Assembly (NCBI GenBank): GCA_947169975.1
Contig: CAMVRT010000012.1
Span: forward strand, 1-64,000
From: an uncultured Oscillospiraceae bacterium
Lineage (GTDB): Bacteria; Bacillota; Clostridia; Oscillospirales; Oscillospiraceae
Reading direction: 5' to 3'
DNA: 64,000 bases
Shown: positions 34,751-43,152 of the stretch, piece by piece
How positions within the stretch are numbered: position 1 is the first letter of the stretch
Layout: every line of letters starts with the position of its first letter
The notes under the pieces: model-generated
Database searches by the model: none
What the model was told of the DNA's origin: nothing
Seen by the model: only the letters and a program-made list of their open reading frames with translations
Made by a program: the position numbers and the translations under genes

Positions 34751-35738
34751 AGGAGGCGTCCTCCTGCCTGATAAAGTGGTCGGTCAAACCCGGCGTGCAG
34801 ACGATGCGCCCGTCGGCGGTGATGAGCACCATCTCAAAGGGATCACTCCCCTGTGATTCCCAGAACCGAATGGCGGCCTCCTCACCCATGACGTACAGGG
34901 CGGTGGAATAGGCGTCGGCCCGGGTGCCGTCAGGGCATACCACCGTCACCGACAGCAGATCGCTTTGCGCCGGATACCCGGTGGCGGGATCGATGATATG
35001 CTGATAGATGGTGCCGTCTTCGGCGGTGAAATAGCGCTGATAGCCGCCGGAGGTGACGGCAAAGGTGTCGGTAAGAGTCAGGGTGCAGGCGTAACCGCCA
35101 CCCCTGGGATCCTGTACGGCCACGTTCCAGGGCTTTCCGTCCGGGCGCGTGCCGCAGACGTATACGTTGCCGCCCAGAGACACGGTGCCGCTTTTGATGC
35201 CGTGCCGGGCGAAAATCTCCTTCACCCGGTCACTGGTGTATCCCTTGGCAATACCGCCCAGATCGATGGCGCAGCCGCTGTCCAGCGTGACAGTTTTCCC
35301 GTTCGGGGTAATGCGGTCGCTGCCCACCAGAGGCAGCAGCGAGTCGATCTCCGCCTGGGAGGGAATGTGGGGAGCGTCGCTGTTGATGGCCCACAAGTCC
35401 ACCAGCGGTGCAATGGTAATGTCGAAAGCGCCGTCCGTCTCATCGCTGAACCGGATAGCCTGCTCCACCAGCTGAACGGTGGTCGGATTGACTTGGCCTC
35501 CGCCGTGATTGATGCGCCAGACGTCACTGTCCTCCCGGGTGCGGGAGAGAAGCTGCTCCAGCTCGTTGATGGTCCGGGCGGCGTCGGTCAGCGCATCGTC
35601 GGCACCGTCGCCGTAGGCCACCAGCGTCATATAGGTGTCCATGGCGAACAGACTGGTCTCTGCCTTTTTCGGCGCGCCGCAGGCGGTGAGACACAGAAGC
35701 ATGGCGGCAGACAGTAGGGGAGCAAGCAGTTTTTTCAT
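34725..35738 (-). CDS. apbE: FAD:protein FMN transferase (lipoprotein)
   Basis: 337 residues. A lipoprotein signal (LSAAMLLCLTACGAPKK) places it outside the membrane. ApbE motifs: FAMDTYMTLVAYGD, GAFDITIAPLVDLW, DLGGIAKGYTSDRV, SGTVSLGGNVYV and the Mg2+-binding DGTRADAYSTALYVMG. Attaches FMN to Thr/Ser of extracytoplasmic proteins. ATG 35738 has AGGAG ~11 nt upstream; a GTG at 35747 is too close to it. Follows recR by 5 nt. Confidence 0.94.
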   Translation of the reverse strand: MKKLLAPLLSAAMLLCLTACGAPKKAETSLFAMDTYMTLVAYGDGADDALTDAARTINELEQLLSRTREDSDVWRINHGGGQVNPTTVQLVEQAIRFSDETDGAFDITIAPLVDLWAINSDAPHIPSQAEIDSLLPLVGSDRITPNGKTVTLDSGCAIDLGGIAKGYTSDRVKEIFARHGIKSGTVSLGGNVYVCGTRPDGKPWNVAVQDPRGGGYACTLTLTDTFAVTSGGYQRYFTAEDGTIYQHIIDPATGYPAQSDLLSVTVVCPDGTRADAYSTALYVMGEEAAIRFWESQGSDPFEMVLITADGRIVCTPGLTDHFIRQEDASYEVQFLSR

Positions 35739-35743
35739 GCTTC

Positions 35744-36343
35744 TCACAGCTCCTGCCGGCCGGCCAGCGCACGCATCAGCGTGGCGTCATCGGCATACTC
35801 CAGGTGACTGCCCACGGGAATACCGTAGGCCAAACGGGTGACCTTGACGCCGAAAGGCTTGAGAAGGCGGGAGATGTAAAGGGCTGTTGCTTCACCCTCT
35901 GTGTCTGGATTGGTGGCCATGATGACCTCCTGGATACCGCCGGCGGCCACCCGATCCACCAGGGACTTGATGTGCAGATCGTCAGGGCCCACGTGGTTCA
36001 TGGGGCTCAATACGCCGTGAAGAACGTGGTAACGGCCGTTGAACTCCCGGGAGCGCTCGATGGCCACCACGTCACGGGAGTCAGCCACCACGCAGATGGT
36101 GGACTCATCCCGGCGGGGAGAGGCGCAGATGGGACACAGGCCGCCCTCGGTGAGGTTCTGGCACACGGGGCACAATGTCACCGTTTTCTTGGCAGCCACA
36201 ATGGCGTCGGCGAAGGTTTGGGCGTCCTCCATAGGCATCTCCAGCACGTGAAAGGCAAGGCGCTGGGCGCTTTTGCCGCCGATGCCCGGCAGACGGGCAA
36301 ACTGTTCCACCAGCTTTTCCAGCGGTGCAGGGAAGTATTCCAT
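35744..36343 (-). CDS. recR: Recombination protein RecR
   Basis: 199 residues, exact family length. HhH region RLPGIGGKSAQRLAFH, C4 zinc finger LCPVCQNLTEGGLCPIC, Toprim domain STICVVADSRDVVAIE and YHVLHGVLSPM. Acts with RecFO in gap repair. Starts 4 nt after rpe. Confidence 0.97.
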   Translation of the reverse strand: MEYFPAPLEKLVEQFARLPGIGGKSAQRLAFHVLEMPMEDAQTFADAIVAAKKTVTLCPVCQNLTEGGLCPICASPRRDESTICVVADSRDVVAIERSREFNGRYHVLHGVLSPMNHVGPDDLHIKSLVDRVAAGGIQEVIMATNPDTEGEATALYISRLLKPFGVKVTRLAYGIPVGSHLEYADDATLMRALAGRQEL

Positions 36344-36347
36344 CAGA

Positions 36348-36992
36348 TCAACCTCTCAACTCACGGATTCTGGCCTCGATGTCCGGGGCCTTGTAGACGG
36401 AACTGCCGGCCACCAGCACGTTGGCGCCGGAGGCCACGCAGACACGTGCAGTGACGGGATCTACGCCGCCGTCCACCTCCAGCTCACAGCTGGGATTCAG
36501 GGCGTCGATATACTGGCGGATCTGGGCAACCTTGGGCATCATGTCGGCCATGAACTTCTGGCCGCCGAAGCCGGGCTCCACCGTCATCACCAGGATCATG
36601 TCCATCTGATCGACGAAGGGCAGCACGGCACTGGCTGGCGTCCTGGGCTTCACCACCACGCCGGCGCGCTTGCCTTTGGCGTGGATCTTCTCAATGGCCG
36701 CGCGGATATTCTCCTCCGTGTCGGCTTCCACGTGGCAGGTGACAATGTCGGCGCCGGCGTCGCAGAACTGCTCCACGTAGCGCACGGGCCGGTCGATCAT
36801 CAGATGGACGTCCAGGGGCAGCTCCGTCACCGGACGGATGGATTTCACCACCGGAATGCCAATGGAGATATTGGGCACAAACAGCCCGTCCATCACGTCC
36901 ACATGGACGTAATCGGCAGTGGAAATGGCTTCGATATCCCGCTGGAGGTTGGCAAAATCAGCGGAAAGAATGGAGGGTGCGATCTTGATCAT
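36348..36992 (-). CDS. rpe: Ribulose-phosphate 3-epimerase
   Basis: 214 residues, TIM barrel. APSILSADFANL at the N-terminus, VHVDVMDGLFVPNIS (metal ligands), DVHLMI, VEPGFGGQKF and ELEVDGGVDP. Interconverts ribulose 5-phosphate and xylulose 5-phosphate. ATG 36992 is the family start; the open extension to 37118 lies in the leader. First gene of the six-gene operon, downstream of an unusually long structured leader. Confidence 0.95.
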   Translation of the reverse strand: MIKIAPSILSADFANLQRDIEAISTADYVHVDVMDGLFVPNISIGIPVVKSIRPVTELPLDVHLMIDRPVRYVEQFCDAGADIVTCHVEADTEENIRAAIEKIHAKGKRAGVVVKPRTPASAVLPFVDQMDMILVMTVEPGFGGQKFMADMMPKVAQIRQYIDALNPSCELEVDGGVDPVTARVCVASGANVLVAGSSVYKAPDIEARIRELRG

Positions 36993-37184
36993 GGCAGAAC
37001 AGTCCTTTCCAAAGTAGCACCGCAGAGAAAGCGGCGGCATAGGATGCTGTAAGCGGACGCAGGCGGCACCGGCGCCGACCACGCAGCACGTTTCGCCCCG
37101 GCCGGTACGCTGCCGCACCGCTTTTCAGATAGGGGCCGGCGGGCAGAGGTCTGCCGGCCCCGGTGTGCATAATCATACCCGTAT
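36993..37184 (-). promoter_or_regulatory. Long GC-rich structured leader of rpe
   Basis: About 185 nt between the predicted start (~37178) and the rpe ATG. A strong hairpin GGGGCCGG...CCGGCCCC with an inner GGCAGA/TCTGCC stem covers 37132-37162. I do not recognise a known riboswitch. An open frame covers most of it (start ATG 37176) but looks non-coding (Arg/Gly-rich). Confidence 0.4.
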
Positions 37185-37213
37185 ATTATAGCAATTTACC
37201 CGGCGGATTGCAA
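37185..37213 (-). promoter_or_regulatory. Promoter of the rpe-recR-apbE operon
   Basis: Minus strand: -35 TTGCAA (37208-37213), 17 bp, -10 TATAAT (37185-37190). Confidence 0.75.
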
Positions 37214-37283
37214 CGGAGAATGCGGAAAAGCGGTCTCCTTTCCGATGAAAAGTGTCCAAACTGTTAATTTTGTGCCCGGCCTC

Positions 37284-37312
37284 TTTACGCCGGGATCGTT
37301 TTTTTGTAAAAT
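37284..37312 (+). promoter_or_regulatory. Promoter of the zinc-ribbon membrane protein gene
   Basis: TTTACG (37284-37289), 17 bp, TAAAAT (37307-37312). Confidence 0.45.
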
Positions 37313-37350
37313 ACATCCGTTACATAAAGATGGGAAGGGGGAACGGATCC

Positions 37351-37776
37351 ATGAGTTTTCTGCAGCGAGTCGGCAACGCGGTGCAGCGCTTCATGTACGG
37401 GCGCAACGGTCTGGATCAGCTGGGCAAGTGCACGCTCTGGCTGATGGTCGGCGTGAACGTGATCCGCATCTTCCTGCGATCCGGACTCCTTGCGGCCGTT
37501 CTCGGCGTACTGTCCACGCTGCTGGCCATCATCACGCTGTTTCGCTTCTTCTCCCGCAACCTGTACCGCCGCCGCGGCGAGAACACCGCATTTCTCAACA
37601 AGGTGTGGTATCCCCTCCAGCGCCGCTTCTCCGGCACAAGAAACCGTGTTATGGACAAGGAGCACTGCTACTTTACCTGTGACCGCTGCCGCGCCGTGTG
37701 CCGGGTGCCCCGGGGAAAGGGGAACATCATTATCACCTGTCCCCGCTGCGGCAACCAGATCCGCGCCAAGAGCTGA
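37351..37776 (+). CDS. Small membrane protein with C-terminal zinc ribbon
   Basis: 141 residues. One or two hydrophobic segments (LWLMVGVNVIRIFL and LLAAVLGVLSTLLAIITLF) are followed by a basic linker and a four-cysteine ribbon CDRCRAVCRV...CPRCGNQIRAKS. ATG 37351 has AAGGGGG about 10 nt upstream; the open extension to 37252 overlaps the promoter. Monocistronic, ends just before a terminator. No function known. Confidence 0.75.
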   Translation: MSFLQRVGNAVQRFMYGRNGLDQLGKCTLWLMVGVNVIRIFLRSGLLAAVLGVLSTLLAIITLFRFFSRNLYRRRGENTAFLNKVWYPLQRRFSGTRNRVMDKEHCYFTCDRCRAVCRVPRGKGNIIITCPRCGNQIRAKS

Positions 37777-37782
37777 ATGACG

Positions 37783-37809
37783 AAACGCTCCCCTCGGGGA
37801 GCGTTTTTC
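37783..37809 (+). terminator. Terminator after the zinc-ribbon gene
   Basis: 11-bp stem AAACGCTCCCC/GGGGAGCGTTT with a 2-nt loop as written and a T-run. Its end abuts the -35 of the next promoter. Confidence 0.85.
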
Positions 37810-37838
37810 TTGACGGGGACGGCGCTCCAGAGTAAAAT
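37810..37838 (+). promoter_or_regulatory. Promoter of the ABC exporter operon
   Basis: TTGACG (37810-37815), 17 bp, TAAAAT (37833-37838). Confidence 0.7.
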
Positions 37839-37869
37839 ATTGACTATAATTAGGAAAGAGGTGAGCGAG

Positions 37870-39738
37870 ATGCCCCCTCCCCATGTAAGATCGCTCGGCC
37901 CACGCGGTTTTCTGACGGATGAGGAGAAGAAGAACCTGCCAAAGGTGACAGGCGCGCTGATCCGGCGGATCCTGTCGTACTTGAAGCCGTACTGGCCGCA
38001 GTTTCTGCTGGTTTTCATTGCCATTCTGTTGTCCTCAGCGGTTGGCCTTCTGCCCAGCATCATCACCGGCCGCATCGTGGATGAGGCGCTGGTTGGCCGC
38101 AGCATGACGCTGTTGGTGAAGCTGCTGATCTATGCCTTTCTCGCCCTGACGGCCGCACAGGTCATCGGCGTGCTGGAGAGCTACATCAACGCCTGGATCT
38201 CCCAGAAGATCATCTTCGACATGAAGAACCAGATGTACGACCACCTCCAGCACATGCCCCACGCCTTTTTCACATCGGAAAAGCAGGGCGACATCATCAC
38301 CCGCATGAATACCGACATCAGCGGCGTCAGCTCCGTGATCTCCGGTACCCTCAGCAGCATCGTCAGCAATCTTGCGGTGGTGGTCACCACGCTGGTGGCC
38401 CTGTTCACCATGAGCTGGCGGCTGGCGCTGGTGGGCATCGTGGTGATCCCACTGCTGATCCTGCCCACCAAGAGTGTGGGAAAGACCCGGTGGAAGATCC
38501 TCACCGACAGCCAGGCCAAGAACGACGAGATGAACCAGCTGGTCAACGAGACGCTGTCCGTCAGCGGTTCGCTGCTGGTGAAGCTGTTTACCCGGGAACA
38601 GCGGGAGTATGAGAAGTTCGTCACCGTCAACGGCGAAGTGACGGAGCTGCAGCTGAAGGAACAGCGCAGCGGCAAGTGGTTCCGGGTCATCATGGGCATG
38701 TTCACCCAGCTTGGCCCGCTGCTGATCTACTTTGCCGGCGGCTACTTCATCATTGCCAGGGCTGACACGGCGCTGACCGTGGGTACCATCACCGCCACCG
38801 TGGCGCTGGTGAACCGGTTGTACCGGCCTATCGAGTCCCTGCTGAACATCCACGTGGATTTCACCCGGTCCCTGGCTCTGTTCACCCGCATTTTTGACTA
38901 CTTTGACCTGCCCAATCCCATTCAGTCCCCGGAGAACGGGCAAAAGCCGGATGTCACCGACGCGGACGTGGTGTACGACCACGTGGCCTTCTCCTACGAC
39001 CCGGAGAAGACCTTGCTGACGGACATCGACTTCACCGTGCCCGGCGGAAAGATGTACGCCATTGTGGGGGCTTCCGGCTCCGGCAAGTCCACGATTGTGA
39101 ACCTGATCCCAAGGCTCTACGACGTGACGGGCGGCGCTGTCCGCATCGGCGGCGTGGACGTGCGGGACTTCGATCTGAGCTACCTGCGAGCGCAGATCGG
39201 TGTGGTGACCCAGGAGACGTATCTCTTCAACGGCACCATCCGGGAGAATCTGCTCTACGCCAACGAGAACGCCACACAGGCGGAGATCGAGCGCGCCTGC
39301 ACCATTGCCAATCTCCACGATTTCATCGCCGCCCAGCCGGACGGCTACGATACCGTGGTGGGCAACCGGGGATTGAAACTCTCCGGCGGAGAGAAGCAGC
39401 GGCTCTCCATCGCCCGCGTGATTTTGAAGGACCCGAAGATTCTGATTCTGGACGAGGCAACTTCGGCTCTGGACTCCATCTCCGAGAACGCCATCCAGGA
39501 CGCTTTGGAAGTGCTGATGGAAGGCCGGACCAGCATCGTCATCGCCCACCGGCTCAGCACCATCCTGAAGGCGGACCGCATCCTGGTGGTGCGGGACGGC
39601 GTTATCGCCGAGGAGGGTACCCATGAGGAGCTGCTCGCCTTGGGCGGCACGTATCGCGAATTGTATGAGACCCAGTTCCGCAAGGTGCTGGAATATGAAA
39701 CGGAGCATGAAAAACATGGAGAACACACTGAAGCGTGA
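37870..39738 (+). CDS. ABC exporter, fused permease and ATPase
   Basis: 622 residues. N-terminal six-helix type IV exporter domain (LVFIAILLSSAVGLLPSI onward), C-terminal ATPase with Walker A VGASGSGKST, Q-loop TQETYLFN, signature LKLSGGEKQR, Walker B ILILDEATSALD and switch His in VIAHRLST. Works as a homo- or heterodimer; only one half-transporter gene is present here, so a homodimer is likely. ATG 37870 has GAGGTGAGCG upstream. Overlaps the thioesterase gene by 23 nt. Substrate unknown. Confidence 0.93.
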   Translation: MPPPHVRSLGPRGFLTDEEKKNLPKVTGALIRRILSYLKPYWPQFLLVFIAILLSSAVGLLPSIITGRIVDEALVGRSMTLLVKLLIYAFLALTAAQVIGVLESYINAWISQKIIFDMKNQMYDHLQHMPHAFFTSEKQGDIITRMNTDISGVSSVISGTLSSIVSNLAVVVTTLVALFTMSWRLALVGIVVIPLLILPTKSVGKTRWKILTDSQAKNDEMNQLVNETLSVSGSLLVKLFTREQREYEKFVTVNGEVTELQLKEQRSGKWFRVIMGMFTQLGPLLIYFAGGYFIIARADTALTVGTITATVALVNRLYRPIESLLNIHVDFTRSLALFTRIFDYFDLPNPIQSPENGQKPDVTDADVVYDHVAFSYDPEKTLLTDIDFTVPGGKMYAIVGASGSGKSTIVNLIPRLYDVTGGAVRIGGVDVRDFDLSYLRAQIGVVTQETYLFNGTIRENLLYANENATQAEIERACTIANLHDFIAAQPDGYDTVVGNRGLKLSGGEKQRLSIARVILKDPKILILDEATSALDSISENAIQDALEVLMEGRTSIVIAHRLSTILKADRILVVRDGVIAEEGTHEELLALGGTYRELYETQFRKVLEYETEHEKHGEHTEA

Positions 39739-40441
39739 AATGCTGGTTTATCCCGGCGTATGTGACCACCGGGGTGATCTGGGCGTGCCGGATACCTTCG
39801 GGATCTGTATGGATCTTGCGGCGGAGCACGCCGCAAGGCTGGGCATCGGTATGTGGGATCTGGCGGCGCGCAGCCTGTTCTGGCTGACGGTGAAGACCCG
39901 CGTCCACTTCCTGCGCCGTCCCCGCATGGCGGATACCATCACCGGTGAGACGTGGCCGGAGCCGGCGGACAAGATCCGCTGCAACCGTGATTACCGAATC
40001 TGGGCCGGGGACGAGGTGCTGGCCGTGGGCAAGACGGAGTGGGCTGTGGTCAACACAGAGACCGGGAAGCTGCATCCCGCTTCGGATATCTACCCCAAGG
40101 AGGTGGAGATGCGCCGCGACGTTGTGTGGGACGAGTCCTTTGCCCGCCTGCGGGACGACTTTGACGGCATACCTGTCTTTGCCCGGCATACCGTCCTTTC
40201 CACCGACATCGACGTGGGCGGTCACATGAACAACGTGGCTTATGTCCGCGCCCTGGCCGGGGCGTTTTCCACGAAGGAGTGGGATGCGCTGGACGTGAAG
40301 GACCTGGAGATCCACTTCAAGGCCTCCTGTTACGAGGGGCAGACCATCGAGCTGCAGCGCCGGGAATGTGACGGCGGCATGGATATCCGCATGAGCGTGG
40401 AAGGCAAGACTGTGGTATTAGCCCGGATCGGGACGAATTGA
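39716..40441 (+). CDS. Acyl-ACP thioesterase
   Basis: 241 residues with two hotdog repeats as in FatA/FatB-type bacterial thioesterases: KREMLVYPGVCDHRGD at the start, and in the second half TDIDVGGHMNNVAYVRAL, the N-x-H-like catalytic region. Releases fatty acids from acyl-ACP in the cytoplasm. The start is in the end of the ABC gene; ATG 39716 has CGGAG 10 nt upstream, ATG 39707 is an alternative. Coupling with an exporter may mean lipid-related export (inference). Confidence 0.87.
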   Translation: MENTLKREMLVYPGVCDHRGDLGVPDTFGICMDLAAEHAARLGIGMWDLAARSLFWLTVKTRVHFLRRPRMADTITGETWPEPADKIRCNRDYRIWAGDEVLAVGKTEWAVVNTETGKLHPASDIYPKEVEMRRDVVWDESFARLRDDFDGIPVFARHTVLSTDIDVGGHMNNVAYVRALAGAFSTKEWDALDVKDLEIHFKASCYEGQTIELQRRECDGGMDIRMSVEGKTVVLARIGTN

Positions 40442-40456
40442 AAGGAGAGGGAAACG

Positions 40457-40984
40457 ATGAAGAGAAGAATGATTGCAGTATGTGCGCTGATCGCCGCACT
40501 GTGTCTGCTGCTGGCGGCCTGCGGACAAAAGCCCGCCGAACAGACGAAGACGGCTCAAACGCCGCAGCAGAATACGCAAAACCAGATCGCGCCGGGACAT
40601 ACCCTGCCGGAGACGGAGCCGCCGTCCCAGTCCGGCTTTATGGAGGGTGATCTCGCCTTGGGTGGCGTGACCGTTGATTTTGACAATGTGAAGTCTGTCA
40701 CGCTCCGGATCGATCCCCCCGGAACGTCCGTGGAGCTGGGACAGAGAGAGTGCGGGAAGTTTTTGGAAATGCTTCACAACGTGAGACTCCAGCAGCGGGA
40801 CGACTCTTATACCGATTACGACGGACGAAATGTGGAGTACACGGTGGAGCTGCAGTCAGGGGAGAAGCACACCTTCAGTTTTTGCGGCAGCTTCGTGATC
40901 GTGGACGGAGTGGGTTATCAGTCTGACAGCAGCGCCTGCGCTGACCTGGTCGACTTCGGCAGTGAGCTGATCCCCGGAGAATAA
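40457..40984 (+). CDS. Predicted lipoprotein, unknown function
   Basis: 175 residues. Signal peptide with lipobox (ALIAALCLLLAACGQKP), then a Gln/Thr/Pro-rich linker to about residue 60 and a small domain (VKSVTLRIDPPGTSVEL, GRNVEYTVELQSGEKHTFSFCG). GGAGAGGGAAACG precedes the ATG. Third gene of the ABC operon, followed by a terminator. No family recognised. Confidence 0.8.
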   Translation: MKRRMIAVCALIAALCLLLAACGQKPAEQTKTAQTPQQNTQNQIAPGHTLPETEPPSQSGFMEGDLALGGVTVDFDNVKSVTLRIDPPGTSVELGQRECGKFLEMLHNVRLQQRDDSYTDYDGRNVEYTVELQSGEKHTFSFCGSFVIVDGVGYQSDSSACADLVDFGSELIPGE

Positions 40985-41027
40985 GGGGAGCCAGGTTTGC
41001 CGCAGTTGGCGCATCATGTTAAAACAA

Positions 41028-41057
41028 AAGCGGGAACGCCGACTGGCGTTCCCGCTT
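41028..41057 (+). terminator. Terminator after the ABC exporter operon
   Basis: 13-bp stem AAGCGGGAACGCC/GGCGTTCCCGCTT with a 4-nt loop. Confidence 0.75.
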
Positions 41058-41191
41058 CAGACTGTAGACAAAGGTTCTTCGCGAAGAGTTTTCGACATGC
41101 ATGGGGGATTGTGAAGGGGGATGGGGGTCCCTCTTCACATGAAATCCATGCAAATGCAGGAACATTTTTCAATGTTTCTGAATTTGCCGCT

Positions 41192-41220
41192 CAAGCTGTC
41201 GACACTTTGTCGACAGCTTG
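41192..41220. repeat. 12-bp perfect hairpin next to the nested repeat
   Basis: CAAGCTGTCGAC (41192-41203) / GTCGACAGCTTG (41209-41220) with a 5-nt loop. Confidence 0.6.
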
Positions 41221-41223
41221 GGG

Positions 41224-41378
41224 CTGTTGCAAAATGGCCATTCCTGTCATTGCGAGGCCCCAACGGGGCCGCGGCAATCCGTCATTTCCTGTTGAAACGG
41301 ACGGATTCCCACAGAAAATGCCGCCTGTCAGGCGGCATTTTCTTCGGAATGACGGGGGTGGTTTGCATTTTGCAACAG
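41224..41378. repeat. 155-bp nested palindromic element
   Basis: Outer perfect 13-bp inverted repeats CTGTTGCAAAATG (41224-41236) / CATTTTGCAACAG (41366-41378). Inside them a second pair, CCTGTCATTGCGA and TCGGAATGACGGG, flanks a GCGGCAATCCGTC block and an AAAATGCCGCCTG hairpin. The inner part resembles GTCATTGCGAGG-type repeats of gut Clostridia and the fragment at ~32510. The 416 nt between the lipoprotein and SIMPL genes hold no gene. Confidence 0.65.
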
Positions 41379-41400
41379 TCCCTGTTATTGCATAAATAGT

Positions 41401-42048
41401 TTACATAATCTCCCACACGAAGGTGGCCTGATCGTTGACGTCAATGTCCTCCGGGGTGAAGTCCATGGAGGCCTTGGCATTGCGGAGCATGCCGCCGGCG
41501 GCAAAGGCAGTGGGGGAGACAAAGTCCCGATCGCCCCAGCTGTAGTCGATTCGGATCAGCTTGCCCAGCTCCACGCCGGAGGCGGAGGCGAGAACCTTTG
41601 CCCTGCGCAGTGCGCTTTCAGAAGCAAGACGCAGCAGCTCATCGGAGACGGCGTCGGCGTCTTTGACGGTGAAGCGGACATTCAGATCCGGCGTGGCCTC
41701 GCAGCCGGTGATGGCGGAGAGGGTTTCGCCCAGACGAGCGGCGTCAAAGTCCAGTGCCAGCTTCAGATCGTGGGAGCAGGCGTAGCCCCGGAAGACCCGG
41801 CGGCCGTTGCCGTTCCGGTCATTCTGGAAGTCGTACTCCGTGGACACGTTGAAGTTGGTGGTTTTCAACTCCTTGCGGTCGTAGCCAACGGCAGCCAGAG
41901 CATCCCGCAGGGTGTCCAGCCGCTCATTGGCCTGCGCCATGGCGGTGTCGTAGTCCTTATCCTCGGCGGTGAGGTTCATGGTGATGACCACGTAGTCGGG
42001 GCGAAGGGACAGCTTGGCGCTGCCCTTGACGGTGATGGTGCGATCCAT
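41401..42048 (-). CDS. SIMPL-domain protein
   Basis: 215 residues. RTITVKGSAKLSLRPDYVVITMNL, then a central AMAQANERLDTLRDAL helix and KTTNFNVSTEYDFQNDRNG, match the SIMPL/DUF541 (oxidative-stress-defence) domain. No signal peptide is seen, unlike many family members. Starts 2 nt after the M42 peptidase stop, so co-transcribed. Biochemical function unknown. Confidence 0.85.
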   Translation of the reverse strand: MDRTITVKGSAKLSLRPDYVVITMNLTAEDKDYDTAMAQANERLDTLRDALAAVGYDRKELKTTNFNVSTEYDFQNDRNGNGRRVFRGYACSHDLKLALDFDAARLGETLSAITGCEATPDLNVRFTVKDADAVSDELLRLASESALRRAKVLASASGVELGKLIRIDYSWGDRDFVSPTAFAAGGMLRNAKASMDFTPEDIDVNDQATFVWEIM

Positions 42049-42050
42049 CC

Positions 42051-43085
42051 TCACACCCCCATGTAGGCCAGCAGCAGGGCGTAGGTGTTGCGCAGACCGT
42101 CGATATGGGTGCGCTCATAGCCGTGGCTGTTGGCGGTGCCGGGACCGATGGCGGCGTGGCGCAGGTCATAGCCGGCGGCAATGGACACGTCGCAGTCGGT
42201 GCCGTAGTGGGGGGTGAAGATGTCCATCACGTAGTCCACACCGGCGGCAATGGCGGCGGCGCGGACCTCGTTGGTCATCTCCCAGTGGTAGGGATAGCGG
42301 GAGTCCTTGGCAAAGATGGAAACCTTCCGCTCGTCGGAGTTCTGATCCGGACCGGTGGGGGCAATGTCCACAGCCAGAATGTCCCTGACGCCCTCCGGCA
42401 GCCAGGAGGTGCCGTGACCGATCTCCTCGTACATGGCGAAGTAGGCGTAAACCTGGCGGTTGGGAGTCAGCTTGTTGTCCTTCAGATACTTCATGGCGGT
42501 CAGCAGCACGGCGGCGCAGGCCTTGTCATCCACGAAGCGGGACTTGAGGTAGTCACCGGAGCGGACGAAGCGGGGGTCCAGCGCGATCATGTCGCCGGTC
42601 TCGATGCCAAGAGCCCGGGTCTCGGCGGCGGAGGATACAGGCATGTCCAGCACCACGCACACATTGGTGCGGAAGTCCGGCGCCACCACCCGCAGCTCCT
42701 CCTCGGTCACGTGGATGGAGTTGGGATTGCGGCAGACGGTGCCGGTGTAGACCTTGCCGTCCCGGGTGTGGACGCGGACGTTCTCGGTCATGCAGTAGAA
42801 GGGATACAGACCGCCCACGGGGCACACATTCAGCGTGCCGTCGGCGTTGACCTTGCGGACCATGAGGCCGATGTCGTCCAGATGGGCGGTGATGACCAGT
42901 GCGTTGCCGGTGCCGCCCAGGTCGGCGATGACGCCGCCCTTGTGGGTGATCTGGTAGTCAAAGCCCAGATGCTCCAGCTCGCTCACCAGATAGTCCTGCA
43001 CCTCCCGGAACTGGCCGGTGGTGCTGTCGATGGCCAGCAGATTCTGGAACTGCTGGAGGCAATACGTGGTGTCAAAGGGATACAT
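42051..43085 (-). CDS. M42-family aminopeptidase
   Basis: 344 residues. Binuclear metal site: VITAHLDDIGLMV (His/Asp), FVDDKACAAVLL (bridging Asp), MYEEIGHGTSW (Glu-Glu) and the late PHYGTDCD / NSHGYERTHID histidines. Cytosolic, removes N-terminal residues from peptides. Preceded by AAAAGGAGTGATCTCCC. Upstream is a terminator for pepF, so a separate unit with the SIMPL gene. Confidence 0.92.
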   Translation of the reverse strand: MYPFDTTYCLQQFQNLLAIDSTTGQFREVQDYLVSELEHLGFDYQITHKGGVIADLGGTGNALVITAHLDDIGLMVRKVNADGTLNVCPVGGLYPFYCMTENVRVHTRDGKVYTGTVCRNPNSIHVTEEELRVVAPDFRTNVCVVLDMPVSSAAETRALGIETGDMIALDPRFVRSGDYLKSRFVDDKACAAVLLTAMKYLKDNKLTPNRQVYAYFAMYEEIGHGTSWLPEGVRDILAVDIAPTGPDQNSDERKVSIFAKDSRYPYHWEMTNEVRAAAIAAGVDYVMDIFTPHYGTDCDVSIAAGYDLRHAAIGPGTANSHGYERTHIDGLRNTYALLLAYMGV

Positions 43086-43114
43086 GGGAGATCACTCCTT
43101 TTGTTAAAATGATG

Positions 43115-43137
43115 AGGGGCGGGCGTTGCCCGCCCCT
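43115..43137 (-). terminator. Terminator after pepF
   Basis: 10-bp stem AGGGGCGGGC/GCCCGCCCCT with a short loop; minus-strand trailer CATCATTTTAAC is T-rich but interrupted. Confidence 0.7.
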
Positions 43138-43152
43138 CTTGAAACAATGGGC

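Noticed and set aside
36958-37176. 72-codon open frame in the rpe leader
   Set aside because: Starts at the predicted transcript start with no ribosome binding site, is Arg/Gly/Pro-rich and overlaps the rpe start in another frame.
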